Below, one piece after another: positions 46,393 through 54,961 of a DNA stretch of 64,000 nt. Below the pieces are notes generated by a model. That model saw only the letters and a program-made list of their open reading frames with translations, searched no databases and was not told the DNA's origin. Both the position numbers and the translations under genes were made by a program. The stretch is from Motiliproteus sp. (lineage in GTDB: Bacteria > Pseudomonadota > Gammaproteobacteria > Pseudomonadales > Balneatricaceae). Every line of letters begins with the position of its first letter. The stretch's first letter is position 1. The stretch covers positions 1 through 64,000 of the forward strand of contig JAPHRD010000071.1 in assembly GCA_026196225.1 (NCBI GenBank). Reading direction: 5' to 3'.

Positions 46393-46962
46393 ATGCCGCT
46401 TTCCACTCCCGCTCCCAGAAAACACATTCACACTCGCCAAGTGCATTGTGTCGGCTACGAAAGAGAAGATGGGCTTTGGGATATTGAAGGACGGATGACC
46501 GATGTTAAAACCTATGACATGAAGAACCATGATCGCGGCGGCATGATACCGTCCGGTGAACCTTTGCACGACATGTCGATTCGACTAACCATAAATTTAG
46601 ATTTTGAGATTCAAGAAGTAGAAGCGGTCATTGACTATGCCCCTTTCAACCTTTGCCCTTCCATCACAGAGGTTTTCAAAAAGCTCGAGGGACGCAGTAT
46701 TGGCCCGGGGTGGACCCGCATCACAAAAAATCTTTTTAGCGGCACTCAGGGCTGTACACATTTGATGGAATTACTTGGGCCTATAGCCACTACTGCCTTT
46801 CAGGCAACACACCTTGCCCGTACCAGAGAGGCAGAATCCAGCCCACAGAAAAGCAGCAAGCCAGTCATGCTAAACACTTGCCATGCTTTGGCTGATGATG
46901 GTGACGTGGTCAAACGCTTTTGGCCTGAACACTATCAGGGAACAGCACAAACAACAGAATAA
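46393..46962 (+). CDS. DUF2889 family protein
   Basis: A 189-residue cytosolic protein of the DUF2889 family, function unknown. Family features include the N-terminal CVGYEREDGLWDIEGRMTD, a MSIRLTINLDFEIQEVEA strand pair, FNLCPSITEVFKKLEG and GTQGCTHLMELL, with several conserved Cys and His that could bind a metal or take part in a reaction. Relatives occur near steroid or fatty acid degradation genes, but not here. It converges on selU with a five-base gap. Confidence 0.87.
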   Translation: MPLSTPAPRKHIHTRQVHCVGYEREDGLWDIEGRMTDVKTYDMKNHDRGGMIPSGEPLHDMSIRLTINLDFEIQEVEAVIDYAPFNLCPSITEVFKKLEGRSIGPGWTRITKNLFSGTQGCTHLMELLGPIATTAFQATHLARTREAESSPQKSSKPVMLNTCHALADDGDVVKRFWPEHYQGTAQTTE

Positions 46963-46967
46963 AACGG

Positions 46968-48068
46968 TCAGGACTGGCGGTTGTCCTGAAACCAATCGAC
47001 AATCGCTTGTCGATCACCTTTGAACACAACTCGCTCCTGCTTCTTTGATAGCTGGTAGTCATACATGCGATCGTAGTACTGATCCAACAGCGCTTCGATC
47101 CAAGCACGGTGTTTTTCCAGATCGCCACTTTGCTGTTGCTCAGACAGTGCCTCTGCCATCATCGCCTTAATCTGCTGGTAGCGCTCGGCCCCCAAGCGTT
47201 TGCGGATTCGGTCCATTCCCGCCAGCATGTAGTCGCCATATCGATCCATACCCTCCTCACCATAGTGAGCAATGTACTCTTCAGAAAGGCCCTCCACGTA
47301 GTCCTCTATCACCGTGTCGATGCGGACCTCCATGGATTCTTCCAACACCACCAGCGGCGAGCGTTTCATCGTCTCAAACAACTCAGATGGGACGTGGGCA
47401 GAGCCGATGCTAACGCTTTCATCCTCAACCATCAGCATACCCGGCGTACTTTGGCGAAGCTTCAACAGCGCAATAGCCAAGCTGTTTTCAAAATCGATTT
47501 GGGAAGGCTGCGGCGTGACTCTACGGCCAAAACTGGATCCCCGGTGATTAGCCAGTCCTTCCAGATCAATTGATTGTGGAACACGATCAATGACCTTGGT
47601 TTTTCCAGTGCCGGTACGACCACTGATCACCACAAAATCACGTTCCTTCGCTTCTGCTTCGATGTGGTCGATCAGAAAACGACGCATCGCTTTGTAACCA
47701 CCGCTGATAAACGGATAATCAATTCCGGCTTCGGCTAGCCATTGCTGAGTCACTCGAGAGCGCAAACCACCTCTGAAACAGTACAGATAACCATCTGGAT
47801 TTTGCTCGGCAAACTGTTTCCAAGACTCTACACGCTGCTGCTTCAAGTCTCCGCATACCAATTGATGACCCAGAGCGATGGCTGCATCCTGGCCATCTTG
47901 TTTATAGCAGGTGCCTACCTTCTCACGTTCCTCATCGTCCATCAGCGGTAGATTAACGGTATTGGGAAAAGCACCCTTCTGGTATTCGATGGGCGCCCTG
48001 ACATCCATCATCGGGATATCATTCAGAAATAGCGAAAGATAGTCGTTGCTATCAGGTCTGGCGGTCAT
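46968..48068 (-). CDS. selU: tRNA 2-selenouridine synthase
   Basis: A 366-residue protein (YbbB/MnmH) that replaces sulfur by selenium in 2-thiouridine at tRNA wobble position 34, through a geranylated intermediate. The N-terminal rhodanese domain has MMDVRAPIEYQKGAFPNT and the active cysteine in YCFRGGLRSR; the C-terminal half has a P-loop GRTGTGKT and is kinase-like. selD, which makes its selenophosphate donor, lies 51 bases upstream on the same strand, so they probably form an operon. Confidence 0.96.
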   Translation of the reverse strand: MTARPDSNDYLSLFLNDIPMMDVRAPIEYQKGAFPNTVNLPLMDDEEREKVGTCYKQDGQDAAIALGHQLVCGDLKQQRVESWKQFAEQNPDGYLYCFRGGLRSRVTQQWLAEAGIDYPFISGGYKAMRRFLIDHIEAEAKERDFVVISGRTGTGKTKVIDRVPQSIDLEGLANHRGSSFGRRVTPQPSQIDFENSLAIALLKLRQSTPGMLMVEDESVSIGSAHVPSELFETMKRSPLVVLEESMEVRIDTVIEDYVEGLSEEYIAHYGEEGMDRYGDYMLAGMDRIRKRLGAERYQQIKAMMAEALSEQQQSGDLEKHRAWIEALLDQYYDRMYDYQLSKKQERVVFKGDRQAIVDWFQDNRQS

Positions 48069-48119
48069 AGGGATGTCTTAGTGCCTATCTGTGTATGAAA
48101 GTTTGATTGATGAGCGAGA

Positions 48120-49157
48120 TCAAATCACCTGGATTAGATATTCACCTTGGGGCTCAATCAACTGCCCAATCGACTCTAGCTCAAGTCCCTGTTTTGCAAA
48201 TAGATCCAGCAACGCCAATTCAGCCTCAGCTTCTACCGCTACCAGCAATCCACCACTGGTTTGAGGATCGCAGAGTAGATTCTTCTGACCATCACTCAAG
48301 GGTGCGATCTTATCGCCATAGCTGGCAAAGTTTCGATCAGTACCACCAGGCACCGACCCCTGCTGAAGGTATTCATCAATGGCTTGCAGTCGAGGTACGC
48401 TATCAAACTCGACCACTGCGTTGACGTTACTACCTTCGCAGATTTCAGAAAGATGACCCAGCAGACCAAACCCAGTCACATCGGTCATGGCACAGATGCC
48501 GGGTAAAGGTGAAATCAAAGCCCCAATAGTGTTGAGTTGGCACATGGCATCACGGGCAATATGTTGATGCTCCGGTTTCAGCAACTTCTTTTTCTGGGCA
48601 GTAGTGAGAATGCCGACACCGAGGGGTTTGGTCAGATAGAGCTTGGCTCCGGCTTTGGCGGTATCGTTGCGTTTGAGGTTCTCAATATCAACCTGTCCTG
48701 TCACAGCCAGTCCGAAGATCGGTTCAGGGGCATCGATACTGTGACCACCAGCCAACAAAATGCCCGCTTCCTTACAGGCCTGACGCCCACCATCAACCAC
48801 TTTACGAGCGACTTCTACAGGCAGTGTATTGATCGGCCAGCCCAAAATGGCGATTGCCATCGAAGGCGTTCCACCCATGGCGTAAATGTCTGAGATCGCA
48901 TTAGTGGCGGCGATACGGCCAAAATCAAAAGGATCATCCACGATCGGCATGAAGAAATCAGTGGTGCTGACAACCCCCTGACCGTTACCCAAATCGTAAA
49001 CCGCGGCGTCATCCTTACTGCAGTTACCCACTAATAGCCGGGGATCATCAAACAGCTCCAGATCCGATTTGAGAATCTGCTCCAATACATTGGGGGCAAT
49101 TTTACAGCCACAACCCGCGCCATGGCTGTATTCGGTCAAACGCACACTTTCGCTCAT
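48120..49157 (-). CDS. selD: Selenide, water dikinase
   Basis: A 345-residue enzyme producing selenophosphate from selenide and ATP. The catalytic segment is HGAGCGCK with C16 (Cys form, not selenocysteine) and K19. NATAIS-type [15 protein letters not shown] and [11 protein letters not shown] motifs follow. Neither SelA nor SelB nor a tRNA-Sec gene is in the window, so the visible use of selenophosphate is tRNA modification by SelU downstream. Confidence 0.96.
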   Translation of the reverse strand: MSESVRLTEYSHGAGCGCKIAPNVLEQILKSDLELFDDPRLLVGNCSKDDAAVYDLGNGQGVVSTTDFFMPIVDDPFDFGRIAATNAISDIYAMGGTPSMAIAILGWPINTLPVEVARKVVDGGRQACKEAGILLAGGHSIDAPEPIFGLAVTGQVDIENLKRNDTAKAGAKLYLTKPLGVGILTTAQKKKLLKPEHQHIARDAMCQLNTIGALISPLPGICAMTDVTGFGLLGHLSEICEGSNVNAVVEFDSVPRLQAIDEYLQQGSVPGGTDRNFASYGDKIAPLSDGQKNLLCDPQTSGGLLVAVEAEAELALLDLFAKQGLELESIGQLIEPQGEYLIQVI

Positions 49158-49268
49158 CTATCTGCCAACCTGAGACATCAAAAAAGGAATCGCATTGTAG
49201 CAAAAGCGGTTGCCTGTTAGCAGCTGATGGTCATAATGCTGGAATAAAGTTGTGAGAAACAATCAGCC

Positions 49269-50678
49269 ATGCACCCTATTCAGTCTTTACTTGAAGCCCT
49301 AGGAACGTCCGCCAATGACGCTCGGCAGCTACCGCTTTTCGATCTTCTGGAAAGCGCCTGTGAAGGAACAGTCATTGTCGATGGCAACTGCCAAATTGTC
49401 TGGATCAGTGAAAAATATCGCGCCCTGATGGGGCTTCCCGATGATGCCAAGATTCTGGGTCGAGATATCCAGCAGGTAATACCCAACAGCACCATGCGAC
49501 AAGTGGTCGAAAGCGGTCATGCTCAGCTGTTGGATCTGATGCGATTTAGTAATCGCTGGTTTGTGGTAACGCGGCTACCACTAAGAGATCATCAGGGTAC
49601 CACCATCGGAGCCATCGGATTTGTGTTCTATGACGAGTTGGATTACCTACGGCCGCTGGTGGATAAATTTACCCGTCTAAAGCCTCGGCAATCAACCACC
49701 GTCAAAGACCGAGATACACGCTACACCTTTGCAGATATGATCGGCCAAAGTCCGATTATGCTACTGCTGCGCCAGCAAGCCCTGCGCGCCTCCCAACTGG
49801 ATAGCACTCTGTTGCTACTGGGGGAAACGGGAACCGGTAAAGAGCTGTTGGCTCAGGCAATACACAACGCCTCTCCCCGATCATCTGCCCCTTTTGTTGG
49901 CGTCAATACCGCTGCGCTGCCAGAAACCCTGGTTGAAGCCGAACTGTTCGGCGCAGCCCCGGGCGCATACACCGGCGCAGATAGCAAAGGTCGAAAAGGC
50001 AAGTTTGAATTAGCTAATGGCGGCACCCTGTTTTTAGATGAGATCGGTGAGATGTCGGCAGCGGTTCAAGCCAAGTTGTTACGAGTTCTGCAGGAAAGAG
50101 AGATTGAACCCCTTGGCAGCAATAAGGTTGTAAAAGTCGACGTCAGAGTGGTTGCAGCAACCAGCCGAAATTTAGAAAAGCAAGTCGCCGATGGGGTATT
50201 TCGAGCCGATCTTTATTACCGACTCAATGTACTTCCCCTAACACTGCCCCCACTCCGTGAACGATTGGAAGACCTACCCCAACTCTGTCACCAAATCAGC
50301 AAAACCATCGCTGAGGAGCTGGGAGCAAGTCCAGTCACTCTGGACGATACGTTGCTAAATCGACTCAAAGGCTATCATTGGCCGGGAAATATTCGAGAAC
50401 TCAGAAATGTGCTCGAACGGCTTAATCTGTTTGCTGACCAGGATGAATTCGATTTAGACGCATTAGGCGGCTTATTGCCCATCTCACGTAACCTCCAAGA
50501 CAACCGCCCCCTCGCCCCCGATAGAGTACCTACCCTTGCTGAAACAGTCAGCAAAGCTGAAACTGAAGCTATCAGAACCGCATTGTCTGCTACCGCTAAC
50601 AATCGATCACAGGCTGCAAAATTATTGGGCATATCCCGCGCCAGTCTCTACGAGAAACTCAACAAACTAAGTGTCTAG
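49269..50678 (+). CDS. PAS-containing sigma-54-dependent transcription activator
   Basis: A 469-residue bacterial enhancer-binding protein. The N-terminal PAS domain (about 20-130; DGNCQIVWISEKYRALMGL) replaces a response-regulator receiver, so it senses a ligand or redox state rather than a kinase signal. The AAA+ domain has Walker A GETGTGKE, the sigma-54 contact loop GAYTGAD (usually GAFTGA) and Walker B LFLDEIGEM. The C-terminal Fis-type helix-turn-helix is NRSQAAKLLGISRASLYEKL. A GG-N10-GC promoter and repeated palindromes immediately downstream suggest it activates the small gene and CoA-transferase that follow. Confidence 0.93.
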   Translation: MHPIQSLLEALGTSANDARQLPLFDLLESACEGTVIVDGNCQIVWISEKYRALMGLPDDAKILGRDIQQVIPNSTMRQVVESGHAQLLDLMRFSNRWFVVTRLPLRDHQGTTIGAIGFVFYDELDYLRPLVDKFTRLKPRQSTTVKDRDTRYTFADMIGQSPIMLLLRQQALRASQLDSTLLLLGETGTGKELLAQAIHNASPRSSAPFVGVNTAALPETLVEAELFGAAPGAYTGADSKGRKGKFELANGGTLFLDEIGEMSAAVQAKLLRVLQEREIEPLGSNKVVKVDVRVVAATSRNLEKQVADGVFRADLYYRLNVLPLTLPPLRERLEDLPQLCHQISKTIAEELGASPVTLDDTLLNRLKGYHWPGNIRELRNVLERLNLFADQDEFDLDALGGLLPISRNLQDNRPLAPDRVPTLAETVSKAETEAIRTALSATANNRSQAAKLLGISRASLYEKLNKLSV

Positions 50679-50737
50679 AAAAAAAGACACCTGTCTTTAT
50701 ATTCAGACACATAGGTGTCGATATTTTCAGACAGTCT
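50671..50737. promoter_or_regulatory. Cluster of GTGTC/GACAC inverted repeats, candidate activator sites
   Basis: Half-sites occur at 50671-50675 (GTGTC), 50686-50690 (GACAC), 50692-50695 (TGTC), 50706-50710 (GACAC), 50715-50719 (GTGTC) and AGACAGTCT at 50729-50737. They form perfect palindromes such as AAAGACA-CC-TGTCTTT and GACAC-ATAG-GTGTC. They lie 60-125 bases upstream of a sigma-54-like promoter, the usual place for enhancer sites; the first overlaps the end of the activator gene. Confidence 0.7.
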
Positions 50738-50794
50738 AGGTTTTCAACCGATAATAAAAAGCACATCTATCTGTTTTTATTGATCTTTTTATTA

Positions 50795-50811
50795 TTGGCA
50801 CATCTCTCGCT
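50795..50811 (+). promoter_or_regulatory. Sigma-54 (RpoN) type promoter
   Basis: TTGGCAC at 50795-50801 gives the -24 GG (50797-50798), and GC (50809-50810) follows after exactly ten bases as the -12 element. The -24 half matches the consensus fully; the -12 half is TCGC rather than TTGC. It is 50 bases before the next start codon and downstream of an RpoN activator gene. Confidence 0.75.
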
Positions 50812-50861
50812 ATGTATTGTTGAAAAACAACCATTCAATCAACGAGCACGCGGAGTCCAAC

Positions 50862-51062
50862 ATGAAAGTAGTCTGTAAAACCAACGAAGCTTTTGAAGAT
50901 GCGCTAACCACCTCTAACACCTACAATCTGATCCGAATGAAAAACACATCAGTTTTGATTATTAATGACCTTGGTGAAGCCCGTTGGTATGGCGCAGGTC
51001 GTTTCCTGTTATTTCCCCAGTTAGAAGAATCCAATCCTGAAGATCTAGTGCAAAGCTGCTAA
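50862..51062 (+). CDS. Small unknown protein in the sigma-54 circuit
   Basis: A 66-residue soluble protein that I do not recognise. It reads MKVVCKTNEAFEDALTTSNT, then a hydrophobic strand region (SVLIINDLGEARWYGAGRFL) and an acidic end. The ATG at 50862 has GGAG six bases upstream; an ATG 45 bases earlier lacks this. It lies between the sigma-54 promoter and the CoA-transferase gene, 28 bases before the latter, so the two are probably one transcript. The DLGEARWYGAGRF stretch looks like a ligand-binding beta element but that is only an impression. Confidence 0.75.
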   Translation: MKVVCKTNEAFEDALTTSNTYNLIRMKNTSVLIINDLGEARWYGAGRFLLFPQLEESNPEDLVQSC

Positions 51063-51090
51063 TACTTAAAACAACTAGGAGGATTCAGCC

Positions 51091-52710
51091 ATGGCCGCAT
51101 CAAAAATAATATCAGCAGCCGAAGCAGCATCATTGGTAGAAAACGGGGATACGGTAGCCACCGCAGGATTTGTCGGCGTGGGCTTTCCAGAGCTATTAGC
51201 AACCGCGCTGGAAGATCAGTTTCACGATAATAACACCCCCCGCGATCTGACCCTGGTTTACGCTGCCGGACAGGGCGATGGCAAAACCCGGGGTCTAAAT
51301 CATCTTGCCCATGAAGGTTTGGTCAAACGAGTTATCGGTGGCCACTGGGGATTGGTACCTGGCCTCGGCAATCTAGCACGTGCCAACCAGATTGAAGCCT
51401 ACAATCTTCCTCAGGGAGCAATCTGCCAACTGTTCAGAGATATTGCCGCTGGCCGCCCTGGAAATATTACCCATGTAGGTTTGCATACCTTTGTCGACCC
51501 CCGTCACGAAGGCGGCAAACTCAATGAACTGACCCAAGAGGATATCGTTGACCTGATTACCCTGAACGAACAGGAATATCTGTTTTACAAAGCATTTCCG
51601 ATTCAGGTGGCATTACTGCGCGGCACTACGGCTGATCGTCAAGGCAATATCACCATGGAGCGAGAAGCCTTGCCCCTGGAAAGCCTGGCCATTGCTCAAG
51701 CGGTACACAACAGCGGCGGTACTGTCATTGTTCAGGTTGAGCGCGTAACCGAACGCCATGTACTGCCCGCCAGCATGGTAAAAATTCCCGGCATTCTGGT
51801 GGATAAAGTCGTCGTTGCGCCCCAGGAGAAACATTGGCAAACCTTCGCAGAACAATACAACCCCTCCTACACCGGTGAAGTGATCGCCGATACTGCCATG
51901 GAGTCACTTTTGCTTAACGAGCGAAAATTAATCGCCCGCCGAGCGATGATGGAATTGAAGGAAGGATCCACCATCAATCTCGGTATCGGCATGCCAGAAG
52001 CCATCGCTCCCGTTGCCGCCGAAGAGGGGATGCTGGATGAAGTCACCATGACCATAGAGCCTGGTGGTATTGGTGGCCTACCCGCCGGTGGACTAAGCTT
52101 TGGTGCGGTGATCAATCCAGAAGCAATTATTGATCAACCAGCCCAATTCGACTTCTATGACGGAGGCGGGTTACACCAGGCATTTCTTGGCATGGCTCAG
52201 GTCAACAGCCGAGGTGACGTCAACGTCAGTCGTTTTGGATCTCGAATTGCAGGTGCTGGCGGTTTTATTAATATCAGCCAGAATGCCCGCGAAGTGTATT
52301 TTATGGGGACCTTTACCAGCGGTAAACAGAGCTTCAGCATTGAATCAGAACAGCTCCAGATCCACAGCAGCGGCGCCACTCACAAGTTTGTTGACTCTAT
52401 CGACCATCTTACCTTCAACGGTGCTTATGCCATCGAAAAAGGGCAGCGGGTCTACTACATCACCGAACGCTGTGTATTCCGTCTGACCGATCGGGGAATC
52501 GAGCTGATCGAGATCGCCCCTGGCGTCGATATCGAACGTGACGTGCTATCACATATGCAATTTCGACCGCTGATCGCCAGCAGCCTCTGTCAATCAGATC
52601 ATCGAATCTATCGTGAAGGCAGAATGAATCTCAAACATCCCGGCAGCGCAGGTATCTCCCAGCTCCGTAGCGCCTTCTTACAGGTGCAACGGGACCAATT
52701 GGAGAACTGA
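51091..52710 (+). CDS. Acyl-CoA:acetate/3-ketoacid CoA-transferase, YdiF/propionate CoA-transferase type
   Basis: A 539-residue single-chain class I CoA-transferase with alpha- and beta-type halves fused. The alpha half begins with IISAAEAASLVENGDTVATA and contains the GFVGVGFPE oxyanion-type motif; the beta half has GIGMPEAIAPVAAEEG, in which E303 should be the catalytic glutamate that forms the CoA thioester. Such enzymes move CoA between acetate, propionate, butyrate or acetoacetate and their thioesters. AGGAGG is eight bases before the ATG. Control by the sigma-54 activator upstream is inferred. The true acyl substrate is unknown. Confidence 0.92.
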   Translation: MAASKIISAAEAASLVENGDTVATAGFVGVGFPELLATALEDQFHDNNTPRDLTLVYAAGQGDGKTRGLNHLAHEGLVKRVIGGHWGLVPGLGNLARANQIEAYNLPQGAICQLFRDIAAGRPGNITHVGLHTFVDPRHEGGKLNELTQEDIVDLITLNEQEYLFYKAFPIQVALLRGTTADRQGNITMEREALPLESLAIAQAVHNSGGTVIVQVERVTERHVLPASMVKIPGILVDKVVVAPQEKHWQTFAEQYNPSYTGEVIADTAMESLLLNERKLIARRAMMELKEGSTINLGIGMPEAIAPVAAEEGMLDEVTMTIEPGGIGGLPAGGLSFGAVINPEAIIDQPAQFDFYDGGGLHQAFLGMAQVNSRGDVNVSRFGSRIAGAGGFINISQNAREVYFMGTFTSGKQSFSIESEQLQIHSSGATHKFVDSIDHLTFNGAYAIEKGQRVYYITERCVFRLTDRGIELIEIAPGVDIERDVLSHMQFRPLIASSLCQSDHRIYREGRMNLKHPGSAGISQLRSAFLQVQRDQLEN

Positions 52711-52732
52711 AATTTACATTTGGATTCAGGGA

Positions 52733-52769
52733 AATGATGAACCGCAAAAAACACATGCGGTTCGTCATT
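52733..52769. terminator. Hairpin between convergent genes
   Basis: A 14-base stem (52733-52746 with 52756-52769, one G-T pair) around ACCGCA/TGCGGT, overlapping the stop of the minus-strand SpoIIAA-like gene. There is no T-run, so it may end transcription only weakly or protect transcript ends. Confidence 0.5.
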
Positions 52770-53145
52770 CCTCAAGCCAGGCGAAAGCTTCGTGGGCATC
52801 TTCAAAATACTCGGCCTTCCCGGAGATAAACCAGGAAGATATTTTCGCCATATAATGCTGCCAGGGTTTATGCCCCAACACTGCTATTTTCCGAAACTCT
52901 CGCCCGTGCTTCATACCCATCCTGAAGTCATCCCAGGCGGCTTTCAGCTCCCAGCCCTCTAGCTCGGTGCAGTCGACAAAAGCATTGATTTCAGGTGAAT
53001 CCACGCCACTCAATGCTGAATCCAACATCGGTGATATCTTCTGATAATCCTCATGGGTTAACTTGCCAACAACCTTCATCGTCAGAAAAAAATGGCTATT
53101 GGTCCGCTCTATCCCAATAGAAATACCGTGTCGATCCGTAGTCAT
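52765..53145 (-). CDS. SpoIIAA-like STAS-fold protein
   Basis: A 126-residue protein of the SpoIIAA-like family (STAS-type fold found singly in many marine and soil bacteria). FFLTMKVVGKLTHEDYQKI, AFVDCTELEGWELKAAWDD and KIAVLGHKPWQHYMAKIS are family features, and EYFEDAHEAFAWLEE closes it. No anti-sigma partner or kinase is adjacent, so a role in sigma regulation should not be assumed; some relatives bind lipids. The ATG at 53145 or one five codons upstream (53160) may be used; both have purine-rich sequence ahead. Confidence 0.85.
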   Translation of the reverse strand: MTTDRHGISIGIERTNSHFFLTMKVVGKLTHEDYQKISPMLDSALSGVDSPEINAFVDCTELEGWELKAAWDDFRMGMKHGREFRKIAVLGHKPWQHYMAKISSWFISGKAEYFEDAHEAFAWLEE

Positions 53146-53160
53146 CTCGATCGCCCCCAT

Positions 53161-53485
53161 TTCCCTGTTTTCGGATACAAGTTTGGCACAACCATGAGAC
53201 CTCTGCGTACTTTGGAAAAGGACTCCGGTTTATCCCAAATCCCAGGTAGTCTCGTGCTAAATCGGCATCACAAAAATAATCACCAAAGGCACTTATGCCG
53301 GCGATATCTTCAGCGAATTCCTAACGGTGAAAATCACAGGAATCTTCACCTCTTTTTAATCATTCAAGAAAAATTTAGACAATCAACGCGGCCATTCAGG
53401 ATCGATTCAGGTTTTCAGGATCAGGATAAATAAGACTTTTAACGACTCAGGCAACTAGCCCGATGGATGCCAAGGAGAAGCAGAA
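53161..53485. other. Intergenic region ahead of the envelope-machine operon
   Basis: About 325 bases without a convincing gene. Close to its right end, TCAGG occurs at 53396, 53407, 53415, 53421 and 53446, giving a short cluster of direct repeats; a GGATAAAT at about 53424 could be a -10 element. The operon promoter should be here. A TGGCAC near 53188 lacks a correctly spaced GC, so it is not a sigma-54 promoter. Confidence 0.45.
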
Positions 53486-54361
53486 ATGAACGCCTCGTTA
53501 TCGACTACCAGAGCAGGGGTGGCAGTCCAACCCATTCGCCTATATTTTGGCAAGGGGGCAGTGGCCGCCCTATTCCTCCTCGTCACCTCCCTTATTACCG
53601 CACTGCCTTCACAAGCCGCCAACTCCCCGCAATTGAAACTCTTTCCTACCACCGTACTAGAAGATATTCGCCATACCGGCGATGTCGCCAAAGAGATGGA
53701 ATCAGGCCTACAGGAATTGATCAGCCGACTTGATCAACAGAGCCAACTGTTTACCGAAAGCAAATGTGAAGGAGCTGAAGAAGATCCTGGCTGTACCCAA
53801 TTGCAAAACCAGCTTAGCGACACCTACCTGGAAATGCTGGACGTAATGGACAAGAATCTGCCGGAGATGGAAAAGGCCGTCGACAGCACTCGCAACAGCT
53901 TACAAAAACGTTTACGACGTGAACTGGGCCAGAAGATGACACCCTGGGATCTACAGGAAACCCTGTTAGGAACCGCCAGTCAGCAACAAGATGTTTCTCG
54001 TCCAACCATGCGAGGCCGGTCCGGTATGCGCCTTAGCGATCGCTTCAGTCAGTACTACCGCCTGGTTTCCACCAACAGCAGCAACGCCCAGCAAAATGCT
54101 TCACTCGCTGTGATCGCCTCAGATATTTATCTGGATATGGAAGAAACCTCAGACCTTATCTCCCGTACTCGACAGGAAATTGCACGCGCCACACTGATGG
54201 GCAAACTGAATCAGTCTTTCGGGGTGATCACCCCAGAGATGCAGGATGTGGTGGCCGGGGTTAAATCGATACTGTTTGGTGATTCTGCCAACGATCTGCC
54301 ATTAGCAGCACCACCGGTAGCGGCCAGCCCTCAGGGTTATCAAAGCCCCCTGGAAATGTAA
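53486..54361 (+). CDS. Exported helical protein, first gene of envelope operon
   Basis: A 291-residue protein that I cannot assign to a family. It has an atypically long N-terminal region (about 20 residues before the hydrophobic core at 24-42) ending in PSQAANS, a likely signal peptidase site. The mature part is mainly helical and coiled-coil-like (EMESGLQELISRLDQQSQL, KAVDSTRNSLQKRLRREL), with one Cys pair (C94, C103) that could form a disulfide, and a Pro/Ala-rich tail. Expected location: periplasm. AAGGAG lies eight bases before the ATG. A lipoprotein gene follows after 30 bases. Confidence 0.85.
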   Translation: MNASLSTTRAGVAVQPIRLYFGKGAVAALFLLVTSLITALPSQAANSPQLKLFPTTVLEDIRHTGDVAKEMESGLQELISRLDQQSQLFTESKCEGAEEDPGCTQLQNQLSDTYLEMLDVMDKNLPEMEKAVDSTRNSLQKRLRRELGQKMTPWDLQETLLGTASQQQDVSRPTMRGRSGMRLSDRFSQYYRLVSTNSSNAQQNASLAVIASDIYLDMEETSDLISRTRQEIARATLMGKLNQSFGVITPEMQDVVAGVKSILFGDSANDLPLAAPPVAASPQGYQSPLEM

Positions 54362-54391
54362 CTGACTGGATTAGAAATCTGGAGAATCACC

Positions 54392-54961
54392 ATGAACTAT
54401 AAAATCTGTTCCCGTCCGTTAAGCACCCTGACCAAAGGACTCATTGTGTTGGTTGCGTTGCTGGGACTGTCAGCCTGTAAAGCCTTACCCACCCAATCCC
54501 AAGCCTGCACCCTGCCCGGCGGACCTGATCTGACTAGCGCAGTGGGTCAAGCTAAAGATGATCTCAGTGGTGTCTGCAGCTATCGCTACGATGACTATTT
54601 TCACCAGTTGCTTGAAATAGCCAAGGGCGATCCTAAACCGGAAAACCGTCGCGTATTCAGTGATTTTCTGGTGTGGAGCCAACAGCAAGGCCTACTCAGC
54701 AAGCGTCAGGCTCAGGACTACTACAACCGTTACTTCAATCTGAAATTTGTCGCCATGCAAGGAGATTACAACAACTGTTCTTCGCTCTGTCCTAATAAGA
54801 AACAGGTTCTACGCACCATGGAACAGGAACTGGTGGACAAAGAGCTGGGGCTGCTGCAAATCAGTCGCGACCGTACCGGTTACCAACGCGCAGATCGTCT
54901 GCTTCAAGAAACCGAATTGGTCTTAGAAGCCACCTGCAGCGCTTGTGAGTCTGAGCAGTAA
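54392..54961 (+). CDS. Cys-rich lipoprotein of envelope operon
   Basis: A 189-residue lipoprotein of unknown family. The lipobox is LSAC with acylated C29. Six further cysteines (one in SQACTL, one in GVCSYRY, two in NNCSSLCPN, two in TCSACES) suggest three disulfides, consistent with the periplasm. The rest is helical (YDDYFHQLLEIAKGD, QDYYNRYFNLKF). Residue 30 is Lys, so the inner-membrane retention Asp is absent and sorting to the outer membrane is likely. Its TAA overlaps the following ATG by one base. Confidence 0.85.
   Translation: MNYKICSRPLSTLTKGLIVLVALLGLSACKALPTQSQACTLPGGPDLTSAVGQAKDDLSGVCSYRYDDYFHQLLEIAKGDPKPENRRVFSDFLVWSQQQGLLSKRQAQDYYNRYFNLKFVAMQGDYNNCSSLCPNKKQVLRTMEQELVDKELGLLQISRDRTGYQRADRLLQETELVLEATCSACESEQ

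Noticed and set aside
53186-53204. TGGCAC near 53188 as a sigma-54 promoter for the envelope operon
   Set aside because: The required GC ten bases after the GG is missing and it is almost 300 bases from the first gene.
53092-53433. 113-codon plus-strand frame in the leader of the envelope operon
   Set aside because: Starts inside the opposite SpoIIAA-like gene; basic, Gln/Arg/His-rich sequence without protein-like pattern and without a ribosome-binding site.
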